A DNA stretch of 64,000 nt, taken from the NCBI GenBank assembly GCA_049515555.1, contig JBEKTY010000001.1, positions 68,155 through 132,154 of the forward strand, in the 5' to 3' direction. This stretch comes from JBEKTY01 sp049515555. Its GTDB lineage: Bacteria; Planctomycetota; Planctomycetia; Pirellulales; Thermoguttaceae. This document shows, in pieces, positions 1 to 7,377 of this stretch. Within the stretch, counting starts at the first letter, position 1. Each line of letters begins with the position of its first letter. The translations under genes and the position numbers were made by a program. Below the pieces are notes generated by a model. The model was not told the origin of the DNA and did not search any database. It saw only the letters and a program-made list of their open reading frames with translations.

Positions 1-412
1 CAGGCCGACTCTCCACTGCGGGGCGGGCAGCTATCTTCGTTGTCGGCGGCAAGACGGCCTGTGGTTGCTCGTGTTGCGGCCGGTTCTGCAAAAAATCAAT
101 CCGCGCCGGCTCCGTCAACTTCATCACGGCGTCTGCCGGCGGCTCCGCCGTGGCCGTTGCTTCCTCGATGGCTTTTGGGGTCGGCGTGGGGAATGCCGTC
201 GTGAGCCCGGCGCTGAGCGGCACCGCGCAGGCCATCGCCACCAGCGCCACCCAGCCGGCCAGGTAGCGGGCGTTGGGCGAACGGTTGCGCAGTACCCACA
301 ATGCGACGGCCAACAGTGCGGCGATGACGGCCCCCTCCCAAAGAAAATGCAGCAATCCCCAACCCAGACGTTCCGCGAGCGGACTGAGCAGAAACTCTCT
401 AATCGCGTTCAT
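1..412 (-). CDS. BlaR1-like M56 membrane peptidase/antirepressor (partial, 3' end outside window)
   Basis: Only about 137 N-terminal residues are in the window; the frame is open to base 1. It begins MNAIREFLLSPLAERLGWG and continues with LLHFLWEGAVIAALLAVAL, the typical first membrane helix of M56/BlaR1 receptors, then the LRxRSPNARYLAGW loop and a second helix (VALVAMACAVPLSAG). The zinc-peptidase HExxH motif would lie beyond the edge. The ATG overlaps the last codons of the upstream BlaI gene by 14 bases, so the pair is almost certainly translated together. In known BlaR1 systems the receptor senses a periplasmic ligand and triggers cleavage of BlaI; the ligand here is unknown. Confidence 0.85.
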   Translation of the reverse strand, partial: MNAIREFLLSPLAERLGWGLLHFLWEGAVIAALLAVALWVLRNRSPNARYLAGWVALVAMACAVPLSAGLTTAFPTPTPKAIEEATATAEPPADAVMKLTEPARIDFLQNRPQHEQPQAVLPPTTKIAARPAVESRP

Positions 413-800
413 GGGCTCTCCTTTCGAGGTCGTCCAGCAGGGCGCGGATTTCGGACAACTCCTCGCGAGAGACGTTCTTGCTGCTGAGGGCCTGCATCAC
501 CAACTGCTGGGCAGAGCCCCTGAAAACGCGCTCCATCAAGTCGGCCACAAGCTGCCGCTGGGTCTTGTCGGCGGGAACCCGCGGCCGATAGACGTGGGTC
601 CGCTGGCTTTCATCGCGGGCCAGCAGCCCCTTGGCGGCCATAATCTGCATCAGTTTCAGCACGGTGGTGTAGCCCGTGCGCTTCCGCCGATCGAGCACCT
701 CCTGGATTTGACGCACGGTACTGGGGCCTCGTTCCCACAGGACCTGCAGGATTTCCAACTCACCATCGGTGGGGCGGGGCAGCGACTGTTTTCGTGACAT
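399..800 (-). CDS. BlaI/MecI/CopY-family transcriptional repressor
   Basis: A 133-aa protein with the winged-helix pattern of the family: PTDGELEILQVLWERGPSTV near the N-terminus (residues 9-28), then the recognition helix region RKRTGYTTVLKLMQIMAAKG and the charged dimerisation tail. Family members bind dyad operators as dimers and are inactivated by proteolysis through a BlaR1-type receptor. I chose the ATG at 800 because AGGAGG sits 7 bases upstream; the frame is open further, but that part overlaps the promoter and operators. The partner receptor gene follows with a 14-base overlap. Two operator-like dyads and a good sigma-70 type promoter lie upstream, so autoregulation is expected. Confidence 0.93.
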   Translation of the reverse strand: MSRKQSLPRPTDGELEILQVLWERGPSTVRQIQEVLDRRKRTGYTTVLKLMQIMAAKGLLARDESQRTHVYRPRVPADKTQRQLVADLMERVFRGSAQQLVMQALSSKNVSREELSEIRALLDDLERRAHERD

Positions 801-828
801 GGCGTCCTCCTGGGTTAAGACAGCCATC

Positions 829-869
829 ATTATACGAAGGTCTTCGTTGTTGTCAACGAAGGATTTCGT
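829..869 (-). promoter_or_regulatory. BlaI promoter with two overlapping dyad operators
   Basis: On the minus strand TTGACA (851-856) and TATAAT (829-834) are separated by 16 bp. Two dyads, ACGAAGGTCTTCGT (834-847) and ACGAAGGATTTCGT (856-869), have centres 22 bp apart, about two helical turns, and cover the spacer, the edge of the -10 box and the region just upstream of -35. Such an arrangement would let a BlaI dimer pair exclude RNA polymerase. The motifs are seen directly; binding by the adjacent BlaI is inferred. Confidence 0.75.
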
Positions 870-961
870 AAGTTCTTGGGAGTGCCCCTGCCGGCAAATC
901 CTTTCTCGTTGCCTGTCAAGGACTTGCGGAGGCATGGCGGCCGGCCCGCCGACACCCATAT

Positions 962-2923
962 TCACTCTTCGCGCTGCAGACCCAGCCCAAGGTGTTCGCG
1001 AAATTCGCGAATCGCCTTGTCGAATTGGTCCAGTCGGTTCGCCTTGCCGGCATCCCCGTACAGGATTCCAATGAGCTTGTAGACCGTCCCGTCCGCCGGC
1101 TTCTCCCGGGGCCTGATGAAAAGAATCGCCTCGCGGCCCGGCGGCAATTCGTCTTTCAGGAGGCGGGCGTACTCGACTCGGATATCCTCCTCCTTGACCG
1201 CGGTCCCAGGCTGCTGGGCCGCGCGGTAACGAACGATGGTCTCCGCGCGTAGTCGCCAGGTGGCCATGTCAACGGATATCGTCGCAAGCTTCTCCGGCTG
1301 TAATGCTCCGGCCGGATGGTTTCCGGCGGACGCACTGCCGGGCCCTTGTCCGGGTGGCGGGGCGACGCATAACACTCCGCTCACCTGCCACTGGGCAGAC
1401 GTTTCGCCGATCTTCACGAGCCGAGCCCGCACCACTCTTTCGGACCTCACGGTATACGGTCCCAGTTCATACGCTTCCAGTTTGCCGGTTAGAGTATCGG
1501 GCCTCAGGTACGCGCCGGTCTTGATTTCCTCCACAATCTCCTTCTCCTGTTTGTCCAACGGATGCTCCGGAAAGCCCCATGACATTCCTCCAGGCAACCA
1601 GACCACGGGATTTGTGCCCTCCATCGGGCGCCTCAGAAATAGGATAACCTCGCGACCAACCACGAAGCGGTTCTCCTGCACTACTGCGGCGCGGACTTCC
1701 GCGGCGCTCGGTTCGAGAACCTCTTTCTTAGACTCTCGCGCCCCTTGACGAAGCAAGTTACGAACCGATTCTTCGGTATCCGTGGCCGCGACACGCACGA
1801 CCTTGCCGCTAACGCGCCCATAGATCACCCGGATTACCTCACAAGCCAATACGTTGTTCTCCAGCGAGAGCATCTTGGCACGCACGATGGCCGAAACTGC
1901 GAAGCGCATCGCAGGTGGTGGGACCCTTGCCGAAACCGACTCGCTGGTTCCTACCCTTGGAGTCGTATCGATTTGACTCGGGCGTGGAGCGGCCGCCACG
2001 AACGGGGGCGTTCTGGCCTTTGCTGTGCCGCCTGGCAGCGTCTCGCCCACCTTCCACTGGGCCTTGTTGGCTCGCACTCGCAACTGGATGCCTTCGACCG
2101 CCGCGCCGCAGGGCAAGTCGGCAGCCGTCACGTGCTCCGCCGGTGGTTTCGGAATCTTAATACGCTCGTCGTGAGTGACGGTTTCCGGTGGGAACTGGAG
2201 CTTGTCGAGATCGATCACCAGCCCGTCCGCGACCAGGCCGAGATCGATGCGCGCGCGATGCACGCAACCGTCCACGGCGAGAGGGTGTGGCACTCTGCAG
2301 TCCTTCAATTCCTTCATATCTGCCGCGAAGTCGGCGGCAGTCCATCGCAACTTGCCGTCCGCTGCCCTTGTGGCTCGAACCCACTCGGGGAGAACGCCGT
2401 TCGTGCCGACGATATCGGCCGGCCACGGCGGGCCACATTTGAGCATTCTCCCTTCCTTGATCAGCTTCTCCTTCGGTTCACCCAAGGGGGGTAACGCAGT
2501 AGGCCAAAGACAGTATTCCTCTGGCGCGTAGATCCGCACGACAGGCACGCCTTTGGCGAACCAAACTCCCATGCGGCCGGGGAGCGGGCTGTCGGTGAGA
2601 TAGAGCGTCAACGGCGCACCGGGCGTCTTGAGTTTCAGCAGCGCCGGCCACACGCGTTCGAAATCCGCACGCTTCGTGAACCGGATTTCATGCACCGCCT
2701 CCTGGATCTGCGTCAACGAGTAGAAGGTTCGGGCCTGGGCGCGGAGCGGTTCCAACTCCTTCGGCCACGTCCCGGGCCATTGGCCTTTGTCACTGGAGGT
2801 AGACGACCCTGGGCCGTAGTCAGTACCCCTGAACAGCCCGTGTTCGCCGCAGGCTCGGTGCGCTGGCGACACGCCGAGGAACAGCGCGGCGGCGAGAATG
2901 GTGAGAATACGGTACGTTTTCAT
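962..2923 (-). CDS. secreted protein with the recurrent 'SAIVR / ETSAQWQVSG' periplasmic module pair
   Basis: A 653-aa protein starting with a signal peptide (KTYRILTILAAALFLGVSPA). Residues around 250-290 contain AVEGIQLRVRANKAQWKVGE, resembling the 'AVEGVQVRLRADK' segment seen in planctomycete receptor proteins. The C-terminal half has two modules shared with three other genes in this window: module A (SAIVRAKML, VIRVIYGRVSGKVV, ESKKEVLEPSAAEV, GREVILFL) and module B (VVRARLVKIGETSAQWQVSG, ATISVDMATWRLRAETIVRYR, GREAILFIRPREKPADGTVY). No known function. Unlike the other copies it has no transmembrane anchor or coupled sigma factor. GAGGAT lies upstream of the ATG. Confidence 0.8.
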   Translation of the reverse strand: MKTYRILTILAAALFLGVSPAHRACGEHGLFRGTDYGPGSSTSSDKGQWPGTWPKELEPLRAQARTFYSLTQIQEAVHEIRFTKRADFERVWPALLKLKTPGAPLTLYLTDSPLPGRMGVWFAKGVPVVRIYAPEEYCLWPTALPPLGEPKEKLIKEGRMLKCGPPWPADIVGTNGVLPEWVRATRAADGKLRWTAADFAADMKELKDCRVPHPLAVDGCVHRARIDLGLVADGLVIDLDKLQFPPETVTHDERIKIPKPPAEHVTAADLPCGAAVEGIQLRVRANKAQWKVGETLPGGTAKARTPPFVAAAPRPSQIDTTPRVGTSESVSARVPPPAMRFAVSAIVRAKMLSLENNVLACEVIRVIYGRVSGKVVRVAATDTEESVRNLLRQGARESKKEVLEPSAAEVRAAVVQENRFVVGREVILFLRRPMEGTNPVVWLPGGMSWGFPEHPLDKQEKEIVEEIKTGAYLRPDTLTGKLEAYELGPYTVRSERVVRARLVKIGETSAQWQVSGVLCVAPPPGQGPGSASAGNHPAGALQPEKLATISVDMATWRLRAETIVRYRAAQQPGTAVKEEDIRVEYARLLKDELPPGREAILFIRPREKPADGTVYKLIGILYGDAGKANRLDQFDKAIREFREHLGLGLQREE

Positions 2924-3074
2924 GGCTTGGCGATCCTCTTGTCTAATACGTTTGTAAGGGTCACGAATCTGGAATTCCGGTGTGATAGTCGCCCGGTGTC
3001 ATAGTCGTCAATCGCGCGGGACGCCGTCTTCCGGGTTCTGGTTCATCCTGCGGATTCTCATTCCCCATGTTCCC

Positions 3075-4289
3075 TCACTTGGCGGACAGCTTAACCTCGG
3101 TCGTCTGGCCACTCTTCACTTCGATCGTGTGCCCATGCAGGACATACCGGCCGGGCCGGACGCCTTCAAAGATGATTGGTTTCTTCGTGTCGAACTCTCC
3201 CCCGCCCCCGTAGGTTCCTATTGCATTCCCGCCTTCGGGTTCCATGTACACGGAGTAACTTGCGGGGCGATTTTTTCCAGCGAAGTCGACGGTGACATGG
3301 ACGCGCCCGGGTTTTGTCACCTGGAGTGCAACTTCCTTGGCCGGCATGGTGATCGGCTGGCACCCTCTTGGAACCAGGCAATAGCCCGACTCCCGCAGCC
3401 AAATCCTGGCGCTGCCGGCGGGAACCATGTCCAAGCGAAAGCGGCCGTCGGCGTCGCTCTGGCACGCATACCCCTGCGGCGAGACATAGCATCCCTCCGC
3501 GCCCGACACTACCTCATTTAGTTCCAGTTTTGCACCGGGCAGCGGCTTGCCTGCGTCGTCGGTAATCGAGCCCGACACCGGCGCGGGGCGCGACAGCCCG
3601 CCATCGAAAGACTGCCAGCGGGGCTGGCCGTCCAACAGGGCGTGGCCGACAACCCGCGGCACGTAACCGTCCGCCTCGACCACCACGCGAAACGTGCCCG
3701 CCGGCGCCTTCTTCAGGACCCAGCGACCCTGCGGATCAGCGACCGTCTCGGCCACACCCTCCAATCGCACTCGCGCCGCGACCGGCCGCCTGGTCGCAGC
3801 ATCATAGACCTTGCCTTCGAGCACGTGCCCATCTGCCGGTGTGAAGCCGTGGGCCTCGAGCCGTTCGTCAAGGACCTTCACCCCCTTGGGGATCTCGATT
3901 TTCGCGAACGGGATGTCTCCGCCGACGTACGCCGTCAATACCATCGGGCCACTGCCCCCAATAATCTGGTCCCCCGGAATACTGCCACGAATCAGATTCC
4001 AGTTGAATTGGACTTCCTTTCCACCAAGCGACTTAACCACGCCTTGCCCAGGCCGCAGGACGACCTCGTGGGCCTCCGCCTTCATGGCGGCGAAATTCCG
4101 CAAGGCATTATTGAGGGCCGCGGTGTCGCCCCGGTAATAGAATTGCGTGCTCGACATGCACCAGAAGGCATAGACCCGGTGGACGTCGTTCGCTGTGTTG
4201 CCGAACTCCTCCTGTGCAGTAGCCATCGCCTCAGCGGCTGCAAAGGAGATCAGGAAGAGGAACACCGAAGGGATTAGAATCCTGTTCAT
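3075..4289 (-). CDS. secreted protein with carboxypeptidase-regulatory-like (beta-sandwich) domains
   Basis: A 404-aa protein with signal peptide MNRILIPSVFLFLISFAAAEA. After a unique 130-residue N-terminal region come at least two CarboxypepD_reg-like repeats: GHVLEGKVYDAATRRPVAA with DPQGRWVLKKAPAGTFRVVV, and VSGSITDDAGKPLPGAKLEL with DADGRFRLDMVPAGSARIWL. Such domains are non-catalytic surface or periplasmic modules. The ATG at 4289 is chosen because AAGGAG precedes it by 8 bases and it starts the signal peptide. The gene and about 90 bases of its upstream region have a truncated tandem copy directly upstream and a third fragment near 7.2 kb. Function unknown. Confidence 0.8.
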   Translation of the reverse strand: MNRILIPSVFLFLISFAAAEAMATAQEEFGNTANDVHRVYAFWCMSSTQFYYRGDTAALNNALRNFAAMKAEAHEVVLRPGQGVVKSLGGKEVQFNWNLIRGSIPGDQIIGGSGPMVLTAYVGGDIPFAKIEIPKGVKVLDERLEAHGFTPADGHVLEGKVYDAATRRPVAARVRLEGVAETVADPQGRWVLKKAPAGTFRVVVEADGYVPRVVGHALLDGQPRWQSFDGGLSRPAPVSGSITDDAGKPLPGAKLELNEVVSGAEGCYVSPQGYACQSDADGRFRLDMVPAGSARIWLRESGYCLVPRGCQPITMPAKEVALQVTKPGRVHVTVDFAGKNRPASYSVYMEPEGGNAIGTYGGGGEFDTKKPIIFEGVRPGRYVLHGHTIEVKSGQTTEVKLSAK

Positions 4290-4378
4290 TGTCAGACTCC
4301 TTGAAGCGGTAGGATCGTGGTAGCACATTTTCGCATCCTTGAAACGCGCCAGGGTTCACTCTTCGCAATGGATCGCAA

Positions 4379-4906
4379 TCAGCGACCGTCTCGGCCACGG
4401 CCGCGTAATTGCCGTTCGTCAACGACCTTCACCCCTTTGGGGATCTCGATTTTCTCGAACGGGATGTCTCCGCCGACGTAGACCGTCAATACTGGGTTCT
4501 TGTCCGGAAACGCAAGATATAGACTCCAGTTGACTTGGACAGTTTCCTTTCCACCCAAGTTATGCACGCCTGGCCCGGGCTGCAGGACCACCTTGTGGAC
4601 CTCCGCCTTGACGGCGGCGAACTTCCGCAAGGCATTATTGAGGGCCGAGGTGTCGCCCCGGTAATACAACTGCATGTGCCCCGGGTCCTGGAAGCCGGAC
4701 CGCTCGGTCGGTGCTGCCATTCGCTGAAATTCGGTGCCATAGACTCGGTGGACGTCGTTTACAAGGGGCATGACACCTGGCCAGCCTGTGAACTGCTGCT
4801 CGGGGAGCGGTTCGTTGCCGACAAACAGCCCCGAAGTAGCCATTGCCTCGGCGGCGGCAAAGGAGATCAGGAAAAGAAAGACCGAAGGGATTAGAATTCT
4901 GCTCAT
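4379..4906 (-). pseudogene. 3'-truncated tandem copy of the carboxypeptidase-regulatory-domain gene
   Basis: The 175-aa frame starts MSRILIPSVFLFLISFAAAEA and matches the downstream paralogue through YYRGDTSALNNALRKFAAVKAE and YVGGDIPFEKIEIPKGVKVVDER, then ends abruptly. At its 3' end the sequence jumps: after DERQ it continues with a piece matching the paralogue's GVAETVAD codons (out of frame, about 100 bases missing) and then runs straight into the paralogue's own 5' flank. Both beta-sandwich repeats are lost. The 90 bases upstream of the start closely match those upstream of the intact copy, as expected for a tandem duplication followed by deletion. It could still be expressed as a short secreted protein. 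Confidence 0.75.
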
Positions 4907-5021
4907 CGTCAGACTCCTTGGACCGGTAGGATTGTGGTAGCGCACTTTCGCATCCTGGAAACGCACCAGGGTTCACCTTCGCAGTGGATCGTAATCTCGG
5001 CGGGTTTCGGCGCATCCCGCG

Positions 5022-6482
5022 TCAATGGCGCGGGATGCCGTCTTCCACGTCTTGGTTCATCCTGCGGATCTTCATTTCAGTTTCTTTGAGGTCTTGCGGC
5101 TTGCCGGGCTCGGCGGCTAGGATTCCGACCGGCTTGTAGACGCCGGTCTCCTTCGTATTTGGCCCGGACTTGATGAAGAGCAATGCCTGTTGCCCGACGG
5201 CGAGGTCTTCTCTCAGCAAACCCGCCAGCAGCTCATGGGCCTGTTGTGTGGGGGCCTGTAGGGGCGATGCTCCCGGAGCCCGGTAACGAGCGAGGGACTC
5301 GGCCCGGAGCCGCCATGTGTCCAAGTCGATGCGGATCGTGGCGGGCAGATTCGGCACCTTGCTTGGAACACTCTTGATCGCCGGATCGCGGAAGGATGCA
5401 CGACCCTGCGGGCCGACGTAGAGCACGCTCACGATCTTCCACTCTGCCGAGGTATCGCCGATGTGGATCAACTCGGCGCGCACGACCTTCTCCGCGCGCC
5501 GGACGCACTCGTCCAGGTTCGCCGCCTGCACCTTTAGAGCGGTACCGGTCCGAATCACCTCGATGATGCTCTTCTCATAGTCATCGAGACTGAATGCCGC
5601 CGGAGCGCCGCATGCCAATGCCGCCTCCGACAGCCGACACACCGTGCCTTTCTCGGTCTTCCGGCACTCATCCAGGAACAGGATTGCATCGTGCCCGAAT
5701 TGGATGTTGAGTGCACCAGCAACCTCGGCGTCTATTTCAGCCGCGGTCGGTTCGCGGTGGAGGCGCTGGCGAAGATTCGGCCGGGCGAGAGCGCCGGCCG
5801 GAACCCCTTGAGGGTCCACCAGGATCGCATCGGCCTCGATCCGGCCAAAAAGCACCTTCGTCACGTCGCACGCGAGGTACTTCCCGGTGACTTCGCGAAC
5901 ACGGGCGCGCACGATGGCCGACGCGCCGGCGACTTGGAGAGCCAACGGCCGATCCTTTCGACCTAGTTCGTCTGGAATGCGCTGACTGGCAACCGGTGTT
6001 TCTACGGCAACCGGAGCGCTAGAGCTAGCCGGAGGTGTGGCGCTGACTGGAACTTCAACGATTCCTCTAGGGATAGGGATAGCCGGAACTGTAGCGGCAG
6101 TCGCGACAGGCGGAGCCTTACGGATGGGCGCAGGTGGCTCTTCCATCAGCGGAGCCGGAGTTGGTGCCGGCGCGCTCGCGGCGCCTCGATTCGTCGCCAC
6201 GTCGGTCGAGACACTCCGCTCCGTCTCCGCGGGGCGCTGGGCTACGGTCGGGCCCCGGCGATTCTGCCAGAAGACCCACACGCTTATCGCTGCCAGCACC
6301 GTGGCTGCCAACGCGGCGGCCACCCAGCGTGCCGATCGCCGCGGCCTTGCCGACTGCGGACGCAAGGCTTCCGGCGGCGCGGCCTCCAACGCAGCGCCGA
6401 TGCGCTGGCGGAGTTGCGGCGTGGCCGCCCGCGGGTGCAGCCGCTTCAGCCGGGCTTCAAAATCATCCAACGAATCCGTCAT
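5022..6482 (-). CDS. ECF-coupled membrane protein with periplasmic SAIVR/ETSAQW modules (putative anti-sigma)
   Basis: A 486-aa protein. Residues 1-50 are cytoplasmic and basic (DFEARLKRLHPRAATPQLRQ), residues 53-72 form one membrane helix (WVAAALAATVLAAISVWVF), followed by a Pro/Ala-rich stalk and the two-module periplasmic part: module A (ASAIVRARVREVTG, ACDVTKVLFGRI, ILFLDECR) and module B (VVRAELIHIGDTSAEWKIVS, IDLDTWRLRAESLARYR). It is the most diverged of the four paralogues here. The start codon shares one base with the stop of the upstream ECF sigma gene (TGATG), so translation is coupled. An anti-sigma role is inferred from that position and topology; no zinc-finger motif is seen. 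Confidence 0.75.
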   Translation of the reverse strand: MTDSLDDFEARLKRLHPRAATPQLRQRIGAALEAAPPEALRPQSARPRRSARWVAAALAATVLAAISVWVFWQNRRGPTVAQRPAETERSVSTDVATNRGAASAPAPTPAPLMEEPPAPIRKAPPVATAATVPAIPIPRGIVEVPVSATPPASSSAPVAVETPVASQRIPDELGRKDRPLALQVAGASAIVRARVREVTGKYLACDVTKVLFGRIEADAILVDPQGVPAGALARPNLRQRLHREPTAAEIDAEVAGALNIQFGHDAILFLDECRKTEKGTVCRLSEAALACGAPAAFSLDDYEKSIIEVIRTGTALKVQAANLDECVRRAEKVVRAELIHIGDTSAEWKIVSVLYVGPQGRASFRDPAIKSVPSKVPNLPATIRIDLDTWRLRAESLARYRAPGASPLQAPTQQAHELLAGLLREDLAVGQQALLFIKSGPNTKETGVYKPVGILAAEPGKPQDLKETEMKIRRMNQDVEDGIPRH

Positions 6483-6985
6483 CAGATCACGTCCTCGTCC
6501 AAGTGGTTGCGCAAGGCGGCTAGCGCCAGGCGGTAGCGGGAAGCGGCCGTGTTGGCGGAAATGGCGAGCACCTCCCCGATGGCGGCAAAGGTCAATCCGC
6601 CCCAAATCTTCATCACCACGACCTGCCTCTGATCCAGCGACAGCTTTCCAAGGGCCCGCTCGATCTCCGCCCGTCCTTCTTGCTCCTCGGGGCAAAAACC
6701 GTCGGTCTCGAACCACGGCTCCTCCGCCGCGCCGATCCCGGCGGTGGTCTGTTCCTGCCGACGATGCTTCTGGCGGAACCGATCCATAGCAGCCCGCCGC
6801 ACGCAGCCGTACAGGTAGGCAACCGGGTCGCGCACGCTATCCCCCTTCGCCCAGAAGTGCAGGAATGCCTCTTGGACGATATCCTCGGCGTCGGCGTGGC
6901 AATCGGACCACTGCCGCGCCAACAGGATCAGCGCGGGGACATGCTCGTCCCAGCAGACGGCCCACGGCAGTGACCGGTCGCTCAT
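6482..6985 (-). CDS. ECF RNA polymerase sigma factor
   Basis: A 167-aa protein with the two ECF domains. Region 2 is ALILLARQWSDCHADAEDIV followed by QEAFLHFWAKGD and AYLYGCVRRAAMDRFRQKHR; region 4 is ALGKLSLDQRQVVVMKIWGG with the helix-turn-helix TFAAIGEVLAISANTAASRY. It would direct RNA polymerase to a small regulon, probably including its own operon. The downstream membrane partner gene overlaps its stop codon by one base. The Shine-Dalgarno match (AGGGA) is nearly adjacent to the ATG, so the start is not certain. Confidence 0.9.
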   Translation of the reverse strand: MSDRSLPWAVCWDEHVPALILLARQWSDCHADAEDIVQEAFLHFWAKGDSVRDPVAYLYGCVRRAAMDRFRQKHRRQEQTTAGIGAAEEPWFETDGFCPEEQEGRAEIERALGKLSLDQRQVVVMKIWGGLTFAAIGEVLAISANTAASRYRLALAALRNHLDEDVI

Positions 6986-7099
6986 TCCCTGGTTGGCCTC
7001 GCTATAAGTAAGACGCTCGGCGCGGGCTGATTTGTCACTTTGCCCCGTCGATTATCGCGAAAAACTCGGCAGGGCACAGGAACCAGCTCGCCCGGGATG

Positions 7100-7300
7100 A
7101 AACAGGCCGGGTTGGGAACGGGCGGCCCCCTCTTGGAACCAGGCAATAGTCCGACTCCCGCAGCCGAATCCTGGCGCTGCTGACGGGAACCAGGTCCAAA
7201 CGAAAGCGGCCGGCGGCGTCGGTCTTGCACACATACCCCTGCGGCGAGACATAATAGCATCCCTCCGCGCCGGACTCCAAGCTCAACAGGTCCGAATCGG
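7100..7300 (-). pseudogene. fragment of a carboxypeptidase-regulatory-domain gene
   Basis: The minus strand encodes ESGAEGCYYVSPQGYVC, then GRFRLDLVPVSSARIRLRES and DYCLVPRGG, matching the second beta-sandwich repeat of the secreted protein at 3.1-4.3 kb. Bases 7127-7275 closely match 3361-3510. There is no start, no signal peptide, and the match breaks off on both sides between a sigma gene and the 3' end of the giant kinase gene. A third, decayed copy of the same family. Confidence 0.7.
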
Positions 7301-7377
7301 GCCCGGTGTGCGCCTCGTGTTGATTCAGCACCGTCCGCCTCCGCGGCCGCCTTCTCCCCGGCCAGGCGGCTCTCGGC

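Noticed and set aside
4231..4422. 63-codon minus-strand frame containing AVAETVAD
   Set aside because: It is the out-of-frame remnant at the duplication junction, not a gene.
5022..6482. Idea that the 5.0-kb membrane protein is a classical zinc anti-sigma factor
   Set aside because: No H-x3-C-x2-C or other Cys/His cluster is present in its cytoplasmic head; only position suggests the role.
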